DNA from: Mixophyes australis
Taxonomy: Eukaryota > Chordata > Amphibia > Anura > Limnodynastidae
Length of the DNA stretch: 64,000 nucleotides
NCBI GenBank assembly: GCA_036250195.1
Contig: JAVHZZ010000009.1
Location: forward strand, 44,297,824 to 44,361,823
Direction of reading: 5' to 3'
Both the position numbers and the translations under genes were made by a program. The notes under the pieces were generated by a model. It did no database searches. It had not been told where the DNA came from and worked only from the letters and a program-made list of their open reading frames with translations. How positions within the stretch are numbered: the first letter of the stretch is position 1; each line of letters starts with the position of its first letter. Of the stretch, positions 34,376 through 43,843 are shown piece by piece.

Positions 34376-34605
34376 TTTTACTACAGAGGGGGGATGTGCT
34401 ACTACAGAGGTGAGTGTGGGAATGTGTAACTACAGAGGTGAAGGGGGAATGTGTTACCACAGAGATGAGAGGGGGATGTGTTAGTACAGAGATGGGAGTG
34501 GAAGGGGGGGGGGTGTTGTGTTACTACAGGGGTAAAGGTGAAAATGTTTTGCTACAGAGGTGAATAGGAAAAATGTGATACTACAAAAGTGAGGGGGGGT
34601 GTTAC
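34376..34605. repeat. Minisatellite, ~27-32-bp unit
   Basis: About eight units of the pattern ACTACAGAGGTGAG and GGGGGAATGTGTT with variable G-runs. It borders the tail of the L2 fragment. Confidence 0.7.
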
Positions 34606-34622
34606 AGGAGAGGGAAATGGGT

Positions 34623-35640
34623 CACTCATCATCAACATTTATTTATATAGCGCCAGCAAATTCTGTGCGCTTTACAAACACAGTAATAAACAATTGGGTA
34701 AAACAGACAAAGAGGTAAGAGGGCCCTGCATCAAGCTTACAATCTATAGGTCAATGGGATTCGGATACATGAGGTTGAATCTACATACTGTATATTGGTC
34801 CAGCTAGTTTTCAAAGGTAAAAAGTGATTTGTATGCTATGTGATCCAGTCACACAGCAATGTTGGTCTGGGGTCAGAGTGTTGTTGTCTTGTGTGAATGG
34901 TGTAAAGGGTGGTAATAAGGTAACATAGTGAGGTTAAGAGGGTGGTTGAGGAATATTATAAGCTTGCCTGAAGAGGTGGGTTTTCAGAGAATACTTGAAA
35001 GTTTGTAGACCAGAGAAAAGTCTTTTTGTGCAAGGTAGGGAATTCCACAGACTAGGTCCAGTTCAAAAAAAGTCCTGTAAACGGGAATGGGAGGATGCAA
35101 TGAGAGTGGATGAGAGACGCAGATCTTGTGCAGAACGGAGCTGTCAAGATATTTGAGACAAGTGAGATGTATGTTAGTGCAGTTTTGTTGATGGCCTTTT
35201 ATATTAATAGAAGAATTTTATATTGGATTCTGTAAAAAATAGGCAACCAATGTAGAGACTGACAGAGTGACTCAGCAGAGTAAGAACAATTTGCAAGGAA
35301 AATCAGTCTGGCCGCTGCGTGCAAAATATGCTCGTAGATCGTAAGGGTTTGAGTCTGTTTAGAGGAAGACCAGTAACAAGGGAATTGCAATAGTTAACGC
35401 GGGAGATGATGAGTGCATGAATAAAAGTTTTAGCAGTGTCTTGTGTAAGATATATGCGTACTCTGGAGATGTTTTTTTAGATATATGTAACATGATTTAA
35501 ATATAGAGTCTATGTGGGGAACAAAGGATAGTTGAGAGACAAGGATCACAGCGAGCTTGCGGAGTGAGATTTATGGTCATGTTGTCAACAGAAATAGAAA
35601 TGTCAGGTAGGTAACTTCTGTTGGTGGGTGGGAAAATGAT
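34623..35640 (-). pseudogene. L2-like LINE fragment (copy 2)
   Basis: Aligns in order with the 3' kilobase of copy 1 (11752-12790): tail ATTTATATAGCGCC, the 3' UTR with CAAGCTTACAATCT, and C-terminal RT pieces ([23 protein letters not shown]). Frames are disrupted. Only the 3' end was inserted. Confidence 0.85.
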
Positions 35641-36084
35641 TGTAGTGAATATAGATGATTTACAGCTATAAGGATTAACCAATAACATAATTGTAGGGAC
35701 TAAAGCCTATTTGTCACGAACAACACTCACCTGAGCCTGCGTGACGTGTGTGTGACAAAGGGTTAACCAAAAACAACCACCTGGTCTGTCTAAAATTATT
35801 AAATTCTTCCCTATCTATGCCACACACTAGCTTTGCCGTACCAACTATGCCACCACCAAGGTTTTTTATGAAGAGCTGACACTATTATTTAGGAAGCCTT
35901 TGCTTCCCCCTTATAACTAATCTAGCACAATTCACTTTAATTAGAGTTAACAATGATGACAATGTTCTTCCCGGGTTTTCAATTATGTAGCGTTTTGACC
36001 AAGCTATCGACCAAGCTATTGCGTGAATTCGTAAGAACACAGAAACTTGAACTTATTATGTGTAATTTAATATGGAAAATACAT

Positions 36085-36922
36085 TGTGACGAAATGAGTT
36101 TGATAACCCTGTGAGCATGTCTCATTTCTCACATAATGTGGATTATAGTACTTTTTATAGCCTATGCTGTTTGTTCCCCAGCTCACCAGACTACAACTGC
36201 ATTGTCCAATAACATGTGGCTAAGGGGACATTGTAGTTCAGTGTACATATGTATATTGTTTATTGTATATTGATAACTTGAAGTAAGGTTGCTATTCATT
36301 GTCTTTAAAATGAAGCCAGGGGGATTATGGGTAGGGATCAGGTCGCCATGTGCCCGAGTAGGAAAACTAATTAGTGTCCATTGTTCTCACCAGGCTAGTC
36401 CAGACGTTCTGTCTGCATCCCAGCAGGGGGCTTCTGTGAAAGGATATCTCATCTCCACTGCCCTGTCCAAACCCCCTAGTCCTGCACTGGCCAATGGGGA
36501 AGTAGAATAGACGCAGGGGTTTGCCCAGGGAGGGGAAAGACTGTGGAAATTAGACCTGTGATATATAAGGAACAACTCCAGGGGGGAGGGGGGTCATGCT
36601 TGGATTTCATTCAGGAAGGTGCAAGATGGAGTTTTGAATTGTCGTTTTCTAACTCGAGTCTATATATGCAGCTGAGAGGGATCCATGGGTCATGAAGTCT
36701 GGACAGCAGGTGACTATATCTCCTTAAGTTATTGGGGTAAGGGACAGATGATGTGGTAAATCTGCCTGGCATTTATTTACTGTGTGGACATAATATTCTA
36801 GTGTGATTTGTATGACAATAAATATACTGTTGTATTTTTATAACTGCATTTTGCCTGAGTGACCATACGAATCCTAGGAGGTACTGGGTATCACTGGGCC
36901 AGATAAACCCGGTATCTTCACA
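36085..36922 (+). repeat. 5' LTR of the young element (838 bp)
   Basis: TGTGACGAAATG to GGTATCTTCACA. TATA box TATATAAGG at 36562-36570 and AATAAA at 36817-36822 place U3, R and U5 in the normal order. Confidence 0.93.
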
Positions 36923-36945
36923 TTTTGGTGGCAAGCAGTGGGATC
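36923..36945 (+). promoter_or_regulatory. Putative primer-binding site
   Basis: TTTTGGTGGCAAGCAGTGGG directly follows the LTR. The TGG triplet near its start fits tRNA priming, unlike the two gypsy elements. The tRNA cannot be named by eye. Confidence 0.45.
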
Positions 36946-37122
36946 ACTCAGTCCCAGGATCTCTCTGGGTAGAGCTGCAGGGGAACTGTATCGTGATACA
37001 TTCCAGGGCTCTGCAAAGCAGTTAGCACTAGAAACCAGTTACCACATTATCCTGAACTTACTCCTAAAGACTTTAAGGTAGAAAGTGTCACGAAAAGCGT
37101 TGTGGGCTTTAGGCGAGGGAAG

Positions 37123-39468
37123 ATGCCGCCTAAGTGCCGATTTGATAAGGGGAAGCGCACCCCGCCAGAGGAGAGCGGAAGATGGAACCGTGTCTCAAAG
37201 AGAGGAAATCACAGTGAGCTGATCCCTGGAAGTAAAATGGGTGTGAGCTCTAGGAACAAGAGAGCAGATCACAACCCAGTGTTGAAAAAGTTCCCAAAGG
37301 AAGGGATGAAGCAGTCTAGTACACCCAGGAGAAAGGTGTACTGGGATGAAGGACTGTGGGAGTGTCTGCAGGATGGGGATATGGATGTGTTGCACCACCC
37401 CACCACAATGCAGCACATTTTGGATTATTGGGATGAGGAGTGCCCAAAGATTATTATGTGGGAAGGAGCCAGTCTACAGGAGAAATTGGAGAACCTGTTG
37501 GATGTGTTCCTAATGTTGAAAGAGGAGGCAAGTGCCTGTAATTTTCGGGATGAACCAGCATGGGATGATTTTACACATGAAGTTATTTGTACTATGCAGA
37601 ATCTGGCCAAGGGAGAATCCAGATACAACAATAATCAGCAGTACAAACAAGACGGAAATGGACTATTACAGCACAGGGACATGCCTGATGAATCCCCTGC
37701 AAATGTATTAATAGAATCTGTCCCATTAGCAGATTCTACAGATCCACTAGAGACAATGAGTATGGAGGAGCTGATAGTGGAATGCCAGATCCGGGGTGTA
37801 CCTTACCTGTACTGCACACACATGGATATCCTGAAACGTTTGTTAAAAGATCAGGAGAATCCCATCAATGCCTTTAGTGTTTATAGAAAATGGATGCTCA
37901 CTTTAGGTCCCCACATACCTCTCTGGGAACAAATGCAATGTCTGCAACAGAGTTTTGAAGAAGCAGAGGATGAGGTATGGTGGCAACAAGGATTTACAGA
38001 CACTGAAATGTGGCAGGATCAGTGTTATCGAGTGAATATTGAAAAATGCCAATTGGAATATCTTTTGTCACACTCTACAAAGATGGCTGCTCAGTCTGTT
38101 AATCAGGGGGAGGTCCATCCCAGTGGATTAAATACAGTTGCCCAAGCTACTATCTTGGGGGAGACTGGAGAAGAACTGCTTGGGGAGGATGTTGTACCTC
38201 CGACTACTCAGAAAGGATTAGGAAAAATTCTCTCATTTGGTGACTTGGATGGAAAAGAGCTACCAAGTAAGTACCATGTAGTAGCATCTTCTGATAATTT
38301 GCCAGTGTTATTGGAACCTGAGACTGTGTCCGAGTTAGAACAGAATTACAGAAAAGACCAGTTATCCATCCCTGTTGTGCCTGAAAATGTTTTGTTTAAT
38401 GAAGTAACGCAGTATACCGCATGTGTGCTCTCTGGGGCAAGTGATGTACAGCTGTACCCAATTGTGGCAGAAGATAATCATAAACTTGCTCAACATATGA
38501 TCTCAGCAGAAATCATGATTACAGACTGTAGGACAAAATTAATGGGAGAGGATAGAATAATTGTCATGTCAGAGGCCACTATCATGGGGCCCTGGGAAAA
38601 CTACACTTATGCCTTTCTCTATGCAGAATTGGCAGATGATGAGATGTTAACGGAGTGGGTGTCTGAGAGGGCTCCAGCACAGCAAGATTCACCAGCCCCA
38701 CAAGCTTTGATGCATCGCACTCCAGCTCCAAATCTGGGAATCCAGGACCCAATACCAGAGGCCTGCACTGGACCATCCACTTTGTTTTACTGCCAGGAGG
38801 ACAAGTATGTGTCCAATGAGGATTCACACTACCCCAATGCGCCAGAGGCGAGGGAAGTAGTGCCACAGTTGGATGTGATAGCAGGGGAGGGGAGATGTAC
38901 ACCAACATACTTACAGGGGCACCCACATGTGGTTTGGGAGGGGGACAGAGGATTCCCCATAAGCAAAGAATTAATGGAGCCCCCACGCTTGCCTGCCACT
39001 GGGCAGTTGTCCCATGAGTGCTTGGGGGAGGGGGGATTGGATCTTTGCCAGAAACAAACGGACAAAGAGCCAGAAAGTTTGCCTGCCACTTGGCAGTTTT
39101 CACTTGAATATGTGGGGGAGGAGAGCATGGTCTCCAGAAACAGAGGACAGGCCAAGGGACTATTTGAAGTTGGGCAATTAAGGGTGGATAAGGCACCCAA
39201 GGGATGTTGGACTACAATTCTAATACAATGGATGTATGCACCGGAGTGGCCCAGTTTTATTGTTGTCTCATCTTATGACACAGGGCAGCATAAACCCCCA
39301 CTCCAGCTGGGTGGGATGATATGCCTGCAGCCATGGGACCCTGGTGGGAGATTGAGGAACTGTGTACTGCTGTCTACCTTGCCATCAGACCCAGGAGAAA
39401 CCACAGCAGGCCAGAGATTTTGGACTTGGGGGAGAAAGGTTTACTTGGAGCAAGGGAGCCACTGGTGA
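37123..39468 (+). CDS. Unrecognised 781-residue protein of the young LTR element
   Basis: An uninterrupted frame from the ATG at 37123 (A at -3; an in-frame GTG at 37102 is not taken as start) to the stop at 39466. I do not recognise the family. Residues 1-70 are Lys/Arg-rich (MPPKCRFDKGKRTPP), which could bind nucleic acid. Residues 75-160 are acidic and aromatic (YWDEGLWECLQDGD). Residues 212-242 (MEELIVECQIRGVP..DILKRLLKD) resemble the SAP-like helix pair found near the N terminus of some retroelement Gag proteins. Residues 265-320 are Trp/Gln-rich. Residues 623 and 653 start two copies of a 30-residue repeat (LPATGQLSHECLGEGG / LPATWQFSLEYVGEES). No CCHC knuckle, DSG/DTG protease, YxDD RT or D,D-35-E integrase is visible. 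A Gag-like or other packaging role is inference from its position only. Confidence 0.75.
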   Translation: MPPKCRFDKGKRTPPEESGRWNRVSKRGNHSELIPGSKMGVSSRNKRADHNPVLKKFPKEGMKQSSTPRRKVYWDEGLWECLQDGDMDVLHHPTTMQHILDYWDEECPKIIMWEGASLQEKLENLLDVFLMLKEEASACNFRDEPAWDDFTHEVICTMQNLAKGESRYNNNQQYKQDGNGLLQHRDMPDESPANVLIESVPLADSTDPLETMSMEELIVECQIRGVPYLYCTHMDILKRLLKDQENPINAFSVYRKWMLTLGPHIPLWEQMQCLQQSFEEAEDEVWWQQGFTDTEMWQDQCYRVNIEKCQLEYLLSHSTKMAAQSVNQGEVHPSGLNTVAQATILGETGEELLGEDVVPPTTQKGLGKILSFGDLDGKELPSKYHVVASSDNLPVLLEPETVSELEQNYRKDQLSIPVVPENVLFNEVTQYTACVLSGASDVQLYPIVAEDNHKLAQHMISAEIMITDCRTKLMGEDRIIVMSEATIMGPWENYTYAFLYAELADDEMLTEWVSERAPAQQDSPAPQALMHRTPAPNLGIQDPIPEACTGPSTLFYCQEDKYVSNEDSHYPNAPEAREVVPQLDVIAGEGRCTPTYLQGHPHVVWEGDRGFPISKELMEPPRLPATGQLSHECLGEGGLDLCQKQTDKEPESLPATWQFSLEYVGEESMVSRNRGQAKGLFEVGQLRVDKAPKGCWTTILIQWMYAPEWPSFIVVSSYDTGQHKPPLQLGGMICLQPWDPGGRLRNCVLLSTLPSDPGETTAGQRFWTWGRKVYLEQGSHW

Positions 39469-39477
39469 ACAAAGGCT

Positions 39478-39497
39478 AAAAAAGTAGGGGAGGTATA
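39478..39497 (+). promoter_or_regulatory. Polypurine tract
   Basis: AAAAAAGTAGGGGAGGTATA ends right at the 3' LTR and would prime plus-strand DNA. The matching tract is kept before the 21-kb LTR. Confidence 0.75.
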
Positions 39498-40335
39498 TGT
39501 GACGAAATGAGTTTGATAACCCTGTGAGCATGTCTCATTTCTCACATAATGTGGATTATAGTACTTTTTATAGCCTATGCTGTTTGTTCCCCAGCTCACC
39601 AGACTACAACTGCATTGTCCAATAACATGTGGCTAAGGGGACATTGTAGTTCAGTGTACATATGTATATTGTTTATTGTATATTGATAACTTGAAGTAAG
39701 GTTGCTATTCATTGTCTTTAAAATGAAGCCAGGGGGATTATGGGTAGGGATCAGGTCGCCATGTGCCCGAGTAGGAAAACTAATTAGTGTCCATTGTTCT
39801 CACCAGGCTAGTCCAGACGTTCTGTCTGCATCCCAGCAGGGGGCTTCTGTGAAAGGATATCTCATCTCCACTGCCCTGTCCAAACCCCCTAGTCCTGCAC
39901 TGGCCAATGGGGAAGTAGAATAGACGCAGGGGTTTGCCCAGGGAGGGGAAAGACTGTGGAAATTAGACCTGTGATATATAAGGAACAACTCCAGGGGGGA
40001 GGGGGGTCATGCTTGGATTTCATTCAGGAAGGTGCAAGATGGAGTTTTGAATTGTCGTTTTCTAACTCGAGTCTATATATGCAGCTGAGAGGGATCCATG
40101 GGTCATGAAGTCTGGACAGCAGGTGACTATATCTCCTTAAGTTATTGGGGTAAGGGACAGATGATGTGGTAAATCTGCCTGGCATTTATTTACTGTGTGG
40201 ACATAATATTCTAGTGTGATTTGTATGACAATAAATATACTGTTGTATTTTTATAACTGCATTTTGCCTGAGTGACCATACGAATCCTAGGAGGTACTGG
40301 GTAGCACTGGGCCAGATAAACCCGGTATCTTCACA
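39498..40335 (+). repeat. 3' LTR of the young element (838 bp)
   Basis: Same length and sequence as the 5' LTR apart from one base near 40304. Followed by the TACAT duplication. Confidence 0.93.
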
Positions 40336-40340
40336 TACAT

Positions 40341-41859
40341 CCACAATGGTTAAGATAAAACAGTTAATAAAATGACATAGAAATATAATTCAATTGTTTC
40401 TTGTAAAATAAAAAGGATAAAACACAGAATTGATAACTTACATATATTCAAATTTCTGGAGTTGGGACAAGAAGGAAAATGGGACACTCTTCAATATCAG
40501 ATTGACTCCCAAAAGTGAACAAAAACTTAGAGTCACAGTGCAGTTTTAAAACCAAGCTGCAGGGCCCACAGCCCCCCTTCCTTTGATGTTAGAACTAAAC
40601 GGTCTTTGTGAATGACAATTAGAGTTTTATGACTCCTGTTGACAAAAGACCTTTTCTAGTCATGATTTCTTTATCCTGTCCTAACTTTTAACCAGTATGG
40701 CATACAAACATGATTTTGCCTCCACACAACATGTTATAAGTTTCCCTTCATCTGCATTCCACACATGCCCCTGGTCAGTATGATATTGGAGAAAATGATA
40801 TATTTTCAGCATAAATTTTTCATTCTACTATAACCCTGTTTGTGCAGTCAGCATGTCTGGGTTTCCCAGATGGTTGTTAGATTTCACTGTCCTGAAAGAG
40901 ATATTTTCCAAGGCTTTCACTTTTGCGACCTGCCATAAATGAAACATGGTGCTACAATGGATCTAGGCTCTTATCTACCACCACCCTCTGGATAGTTTAA
41001 CATAATCAAACACATCAATTTAAACAGCTCCTCTGAACCATGTCACACTATTTCTAAGAATTAATTCACAAACACATATCTCCAGATTTATATGCCTAAA
41101 AATTATCTTGCACATGACACTAATCATAACTGCATTGCAAATACTGTGTATAAGATGAATCGATTTATAATTTATTTTTTCTCTGAAAGTTAAATGCAAA
41201 TGACTTCAAAGCAGAGCCCTACCCTCAAATGGCCTGTGTTTATTCCGTGGCTCTGCACACCCCTGTGTTACTAGATAACATTTGTTACCTTTAGGGAAGT
41301 GAACAGCTTCAAAGACCTCATTGGGTAAACTATATTCTGGCCCCCATATTCATAAATGGCACGATGAAGGGCAGCCCCTACATCAAATAAAGCTGTCTGT
41401 CAGGCAGAGAAGGTGAGGAAATCAGTATCAACTCAGCTGATACAATAGACCTATGCTGTTAGGTATCTATACATTTGTAAATTTATATTGGATTTATTAT
41501 TGATAAAATTGGATCTGTATGATACTCCACAGGAAAGTTAGATCACATGTTAGAATTGTATATTAAAGCAGGCAAGATGCAAAATTGTGGTTGTTAACCG
41601 TGTCACAGGCCCCCTCTGGAGATCGCAACCCCCTGGAGGTTGGGAAAGGTGTAATAGTTCATTTAAAAAGATGAGACCATTTACAAGAAATTGTCAGTCT
41701 TTTGGGAAATCAATCATCATTGATAAGCTGTCCATTAATTCACAAACACAAATTTGCAGATTTATATGCCTAAAAATTAGCTTGCAAATGACACCTCCCC
41801 GTTCTGGCAGGGAAATTGTTACCTACATGATGATTGTTCCCTGCTCACCTAACCCAATG
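40341..41859. other. Unassigned, possibly interrupted LTR
   Basis: No coding signal. The 61-bp direct repeat at 41060-41120 and 41734-41794 (ATTAATTCACAAACAC .. ATTTATATGCCTAAAAATTA) is the only structure seen. See the candidate long LTR 35712-41873. Confidence 0.4.
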
Positions 41860-42118
41860 CTTTTGTTGTGACAGTCTGTTTGTGTTACCATGATGCCCTC
41901 TTTCCTGTGTTGCATAGCAGAGATATGGGGCTGAGACTGGGGTCTGCCTGTTGAGGGGGATGAATTGGGGTATGGTTCCTACCTGGCATTTTACCCATAG
42001 ATTCCTGGATTTCCCACACACCCTGTGTTCCCTCCTGAAAGCTCCCTGAGGCCACATTGTTATCCAGCATTGCAACAGTGGTCTCTGTAAATTCGGGGGC
42101 AACACACAATATACCATC

Positions 42119-43250
42119 TCAGTGTCCTGTCTCCCAATCCGTCTGATTCTTGTCCCTTTGACACAATACCTGTTTTAGACTTTCCTTTGTAGGAACAGGG
42201 TTAAGCCTGGAGGTAATCTCCCGCAATAATCTTGTCTCTATCCCTAGCTGGGTCTCTTCTTGGGGTCTAAGTGTGAAAGCAACTTCCTTTCCCCTAGACT
42301 CAGGTATTGAGGAACCCACTAATTTTGGTGCAGAGGGGTACATACTAGCCCTTAGTACTACCTGCCTGTTAAGCTGCTCCTCCACATTCTGCCTCACTAT
42401 TCCTTCTCTCTATGTCTCAGTATACAAAGGTTGAAGTTGAGCCCCATTTGCCTGTGATCCTCTCGCATCTCTTTACCAGAACCTATAGAGAACTAGCTAA
42501 GCTACCCACCTTCTCCCTCTTAAGCTCCGGTAAGTGGGACCCCCTTTATCCACTACAGTGTTGGACAATGCTGGTTCCAGCATAGATGGATAAAACATTT
42601 TCCTCTGCCCTTCCTACCAGTCACACGTTGCCCTTGCTTCAGTACACATTACTTGTGGACACACTTGGTTAATTCTGAACACATCCGACTCAATAATAGC
42701 CTCAGCTGGCACAGATTGAATATGTATTTTACCCAAATCAGTATCGTGTGCAGCATTGATAACACTATTGCCTGCTTCCCTTATCTTAGGACAGGGAGTC
42801 TGTAAATGGACAGGGTTAGATTTCAAAAGAACGCAATTTACCATATTGTAATCAGACACATCTATCATTGCAGGAGCAGGAGGAACTGGGGTTAGAGAAA
42901 CTGATTCAGGGTCAGTGTTGCCTTCTGGCAGCCCCCTTCCCCCCCTCATGCAATGACTCTAGGAAATTGTCACCTTCTGCTGCAAGCTTGTGAACACTGA
43001 CACTTCAGACAGTTTACCCAGGTCAGGTACAATTGAGCATACATTTTCCTTGTCACATCCTAGATTACAAACTTCAGATACAACTGAAAAAAACATTTTC
43101 CCTGTCACATCCTGGTACCTGGAAAAAACATGGTTAATTTCAGTGTCCACAACGTCACTACTAGCGACATAATGAGATAACATCCTGCCTAAATCGGTTC
43201 CAAGCAAAACATTGGTAGGAATATGGTCTGATATCCCTAATTCCCTTAGA
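42119..43250 (-). pseudogene. Linker region after protease, function unknown
   Basis: Several minus-strand open pieces (42119-42397, 42614-42949, 42959-43250) continue the element. The first part has NVLLGTDLGRMLSHY, resembling the segment after the protease in this group; the rest is not recognisable. No RT motif is seen down to 41874. Confidence 0.45.
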
Positions 43251-43254
43251 CCTC

Positions 43255-43843
43255 TTCCAGCACTCCGTCCAGATAGACCTTGGACATAGGCACAGTAAGG
43301 TGAATTCCACCCACCCCTTTCAATATAATACATTTTCCTGGAATGAAGTCCTCTAACCCTTCCAGTTCTGAACGCACAAAAGTAACATCCGCACCAGTGT
43401 CTCTTAAACCCACAGTTACCTTGTCACCCACATTGACTGTTTGCAGGTTGTGCTTCCTGCCCCCTTGTGGTCCAACAACACACAGGACAGCTGGAGAAGT
43501 TTGCATGGAAGGTACCCTCCCCCCCTAAGGAGGGTAAAGTGTTCTTCTTTTCTGGACAGACGATACGGATGTGCCCCACCTGACTGCACAAAAAAATCGG
43601 CGGGTGTCTCCCAAAACAGGCTTTGCCCCAACCCTCCCAAAAGATGAAGAAACAGTGGATGATGGCGTTCCAGGAGGTGGGGTTAATCCCCCTGGCTGTT
43701 CCCCTTTCCAGGCAAACTACCCTGGTGCAAAAGTCCCTCTTTTAGCTGCAGGTGCCCAGGTGACAGTATACTTGTCAGCCAGTCTAGCTGCTTCCACAGA
43801 TAATTCAGGGTCCCGATCCATTACCCATTCCTTCACATCAGCT
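43255..43843 (-). pseudogene. End of SCAN-like gag, zinc knuckle remnant and aspartic protease
   Basis: Directly after the LINE the minus strand resumes with ADVKEWVMDRDPELSVEAAR, the end of the SCAN-like module. A nucleocapsid knuckle remnant follows (LCSQVGHIRIVCPEK near 43555-43600), with its first cysteine apparently lost. The protease shows VGLRDTGADVTFVRSEL (about 43430-43380), with the catalytic DTG intact, and ends before LLGTDLG-like residues further on. It would process Gag; frames between parts are shifted. Confidence 0.7.

Larger units (their letters stand above)
36085..40335 (+). mobile_element. Young LTR element with a single intact 781-residue ORF
   Basis: Two 838-bp LTRs (36085-36922, 39498-40335) differ, as far as I can read, at one base (TATCACTGG versus TAGCACTGG). 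TACAT at 36080-36084 and 40336-40340 is a perfect 5-bp target duplication. The internal region (2.58 kb) has a leader, one ORF and a polypurine tract. No protease, RT, RNase H or integrase motif is present, so it must be moved by enzymes from another element. The 21-kb LTR shows that the family is older than this copy. Confidence 0.93.
35712..41873 (-). mobile_element. Candidate long LTR of the SCAN-gag element, interrupted
   Basis: In plus orientation it starts TGTCACGAAC at 35712 and ends GTTGTGACA at 41873, where the gag-PR element's internal sequence begins. Subtracting the young element (36085-40335) and one copy of its duplication leaves about 1.9 kb. A 61-bp direct repeat lies inside (41060-41120 and 41734-41794). 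The pairing of these two ends is inference. Confidence 0.35.

Noticed and set aside
36289..36510. 73-codon frame, repeated at 39702-39923
   Set aside because: It lies in both LTRs, begins at a non-ATG codon and is a consequence of LTR duplication.
37102..37122. Start of the 781-residue ORF at 37102
   Set aside because: The codon there is GTG; the first ATG, with A at -3, is at 37123.
38582..39196. 204-codon frame opposite the 781-residue ORF
   Set aside because: An antisense shadow of the Pro/Gly-rich end of the real ORF.
41587..41871. 94-codon plus-strand frame
   Set aside because: It lies in the candidate LTR region and includes part of the 61-bp direct repeat; no domain.
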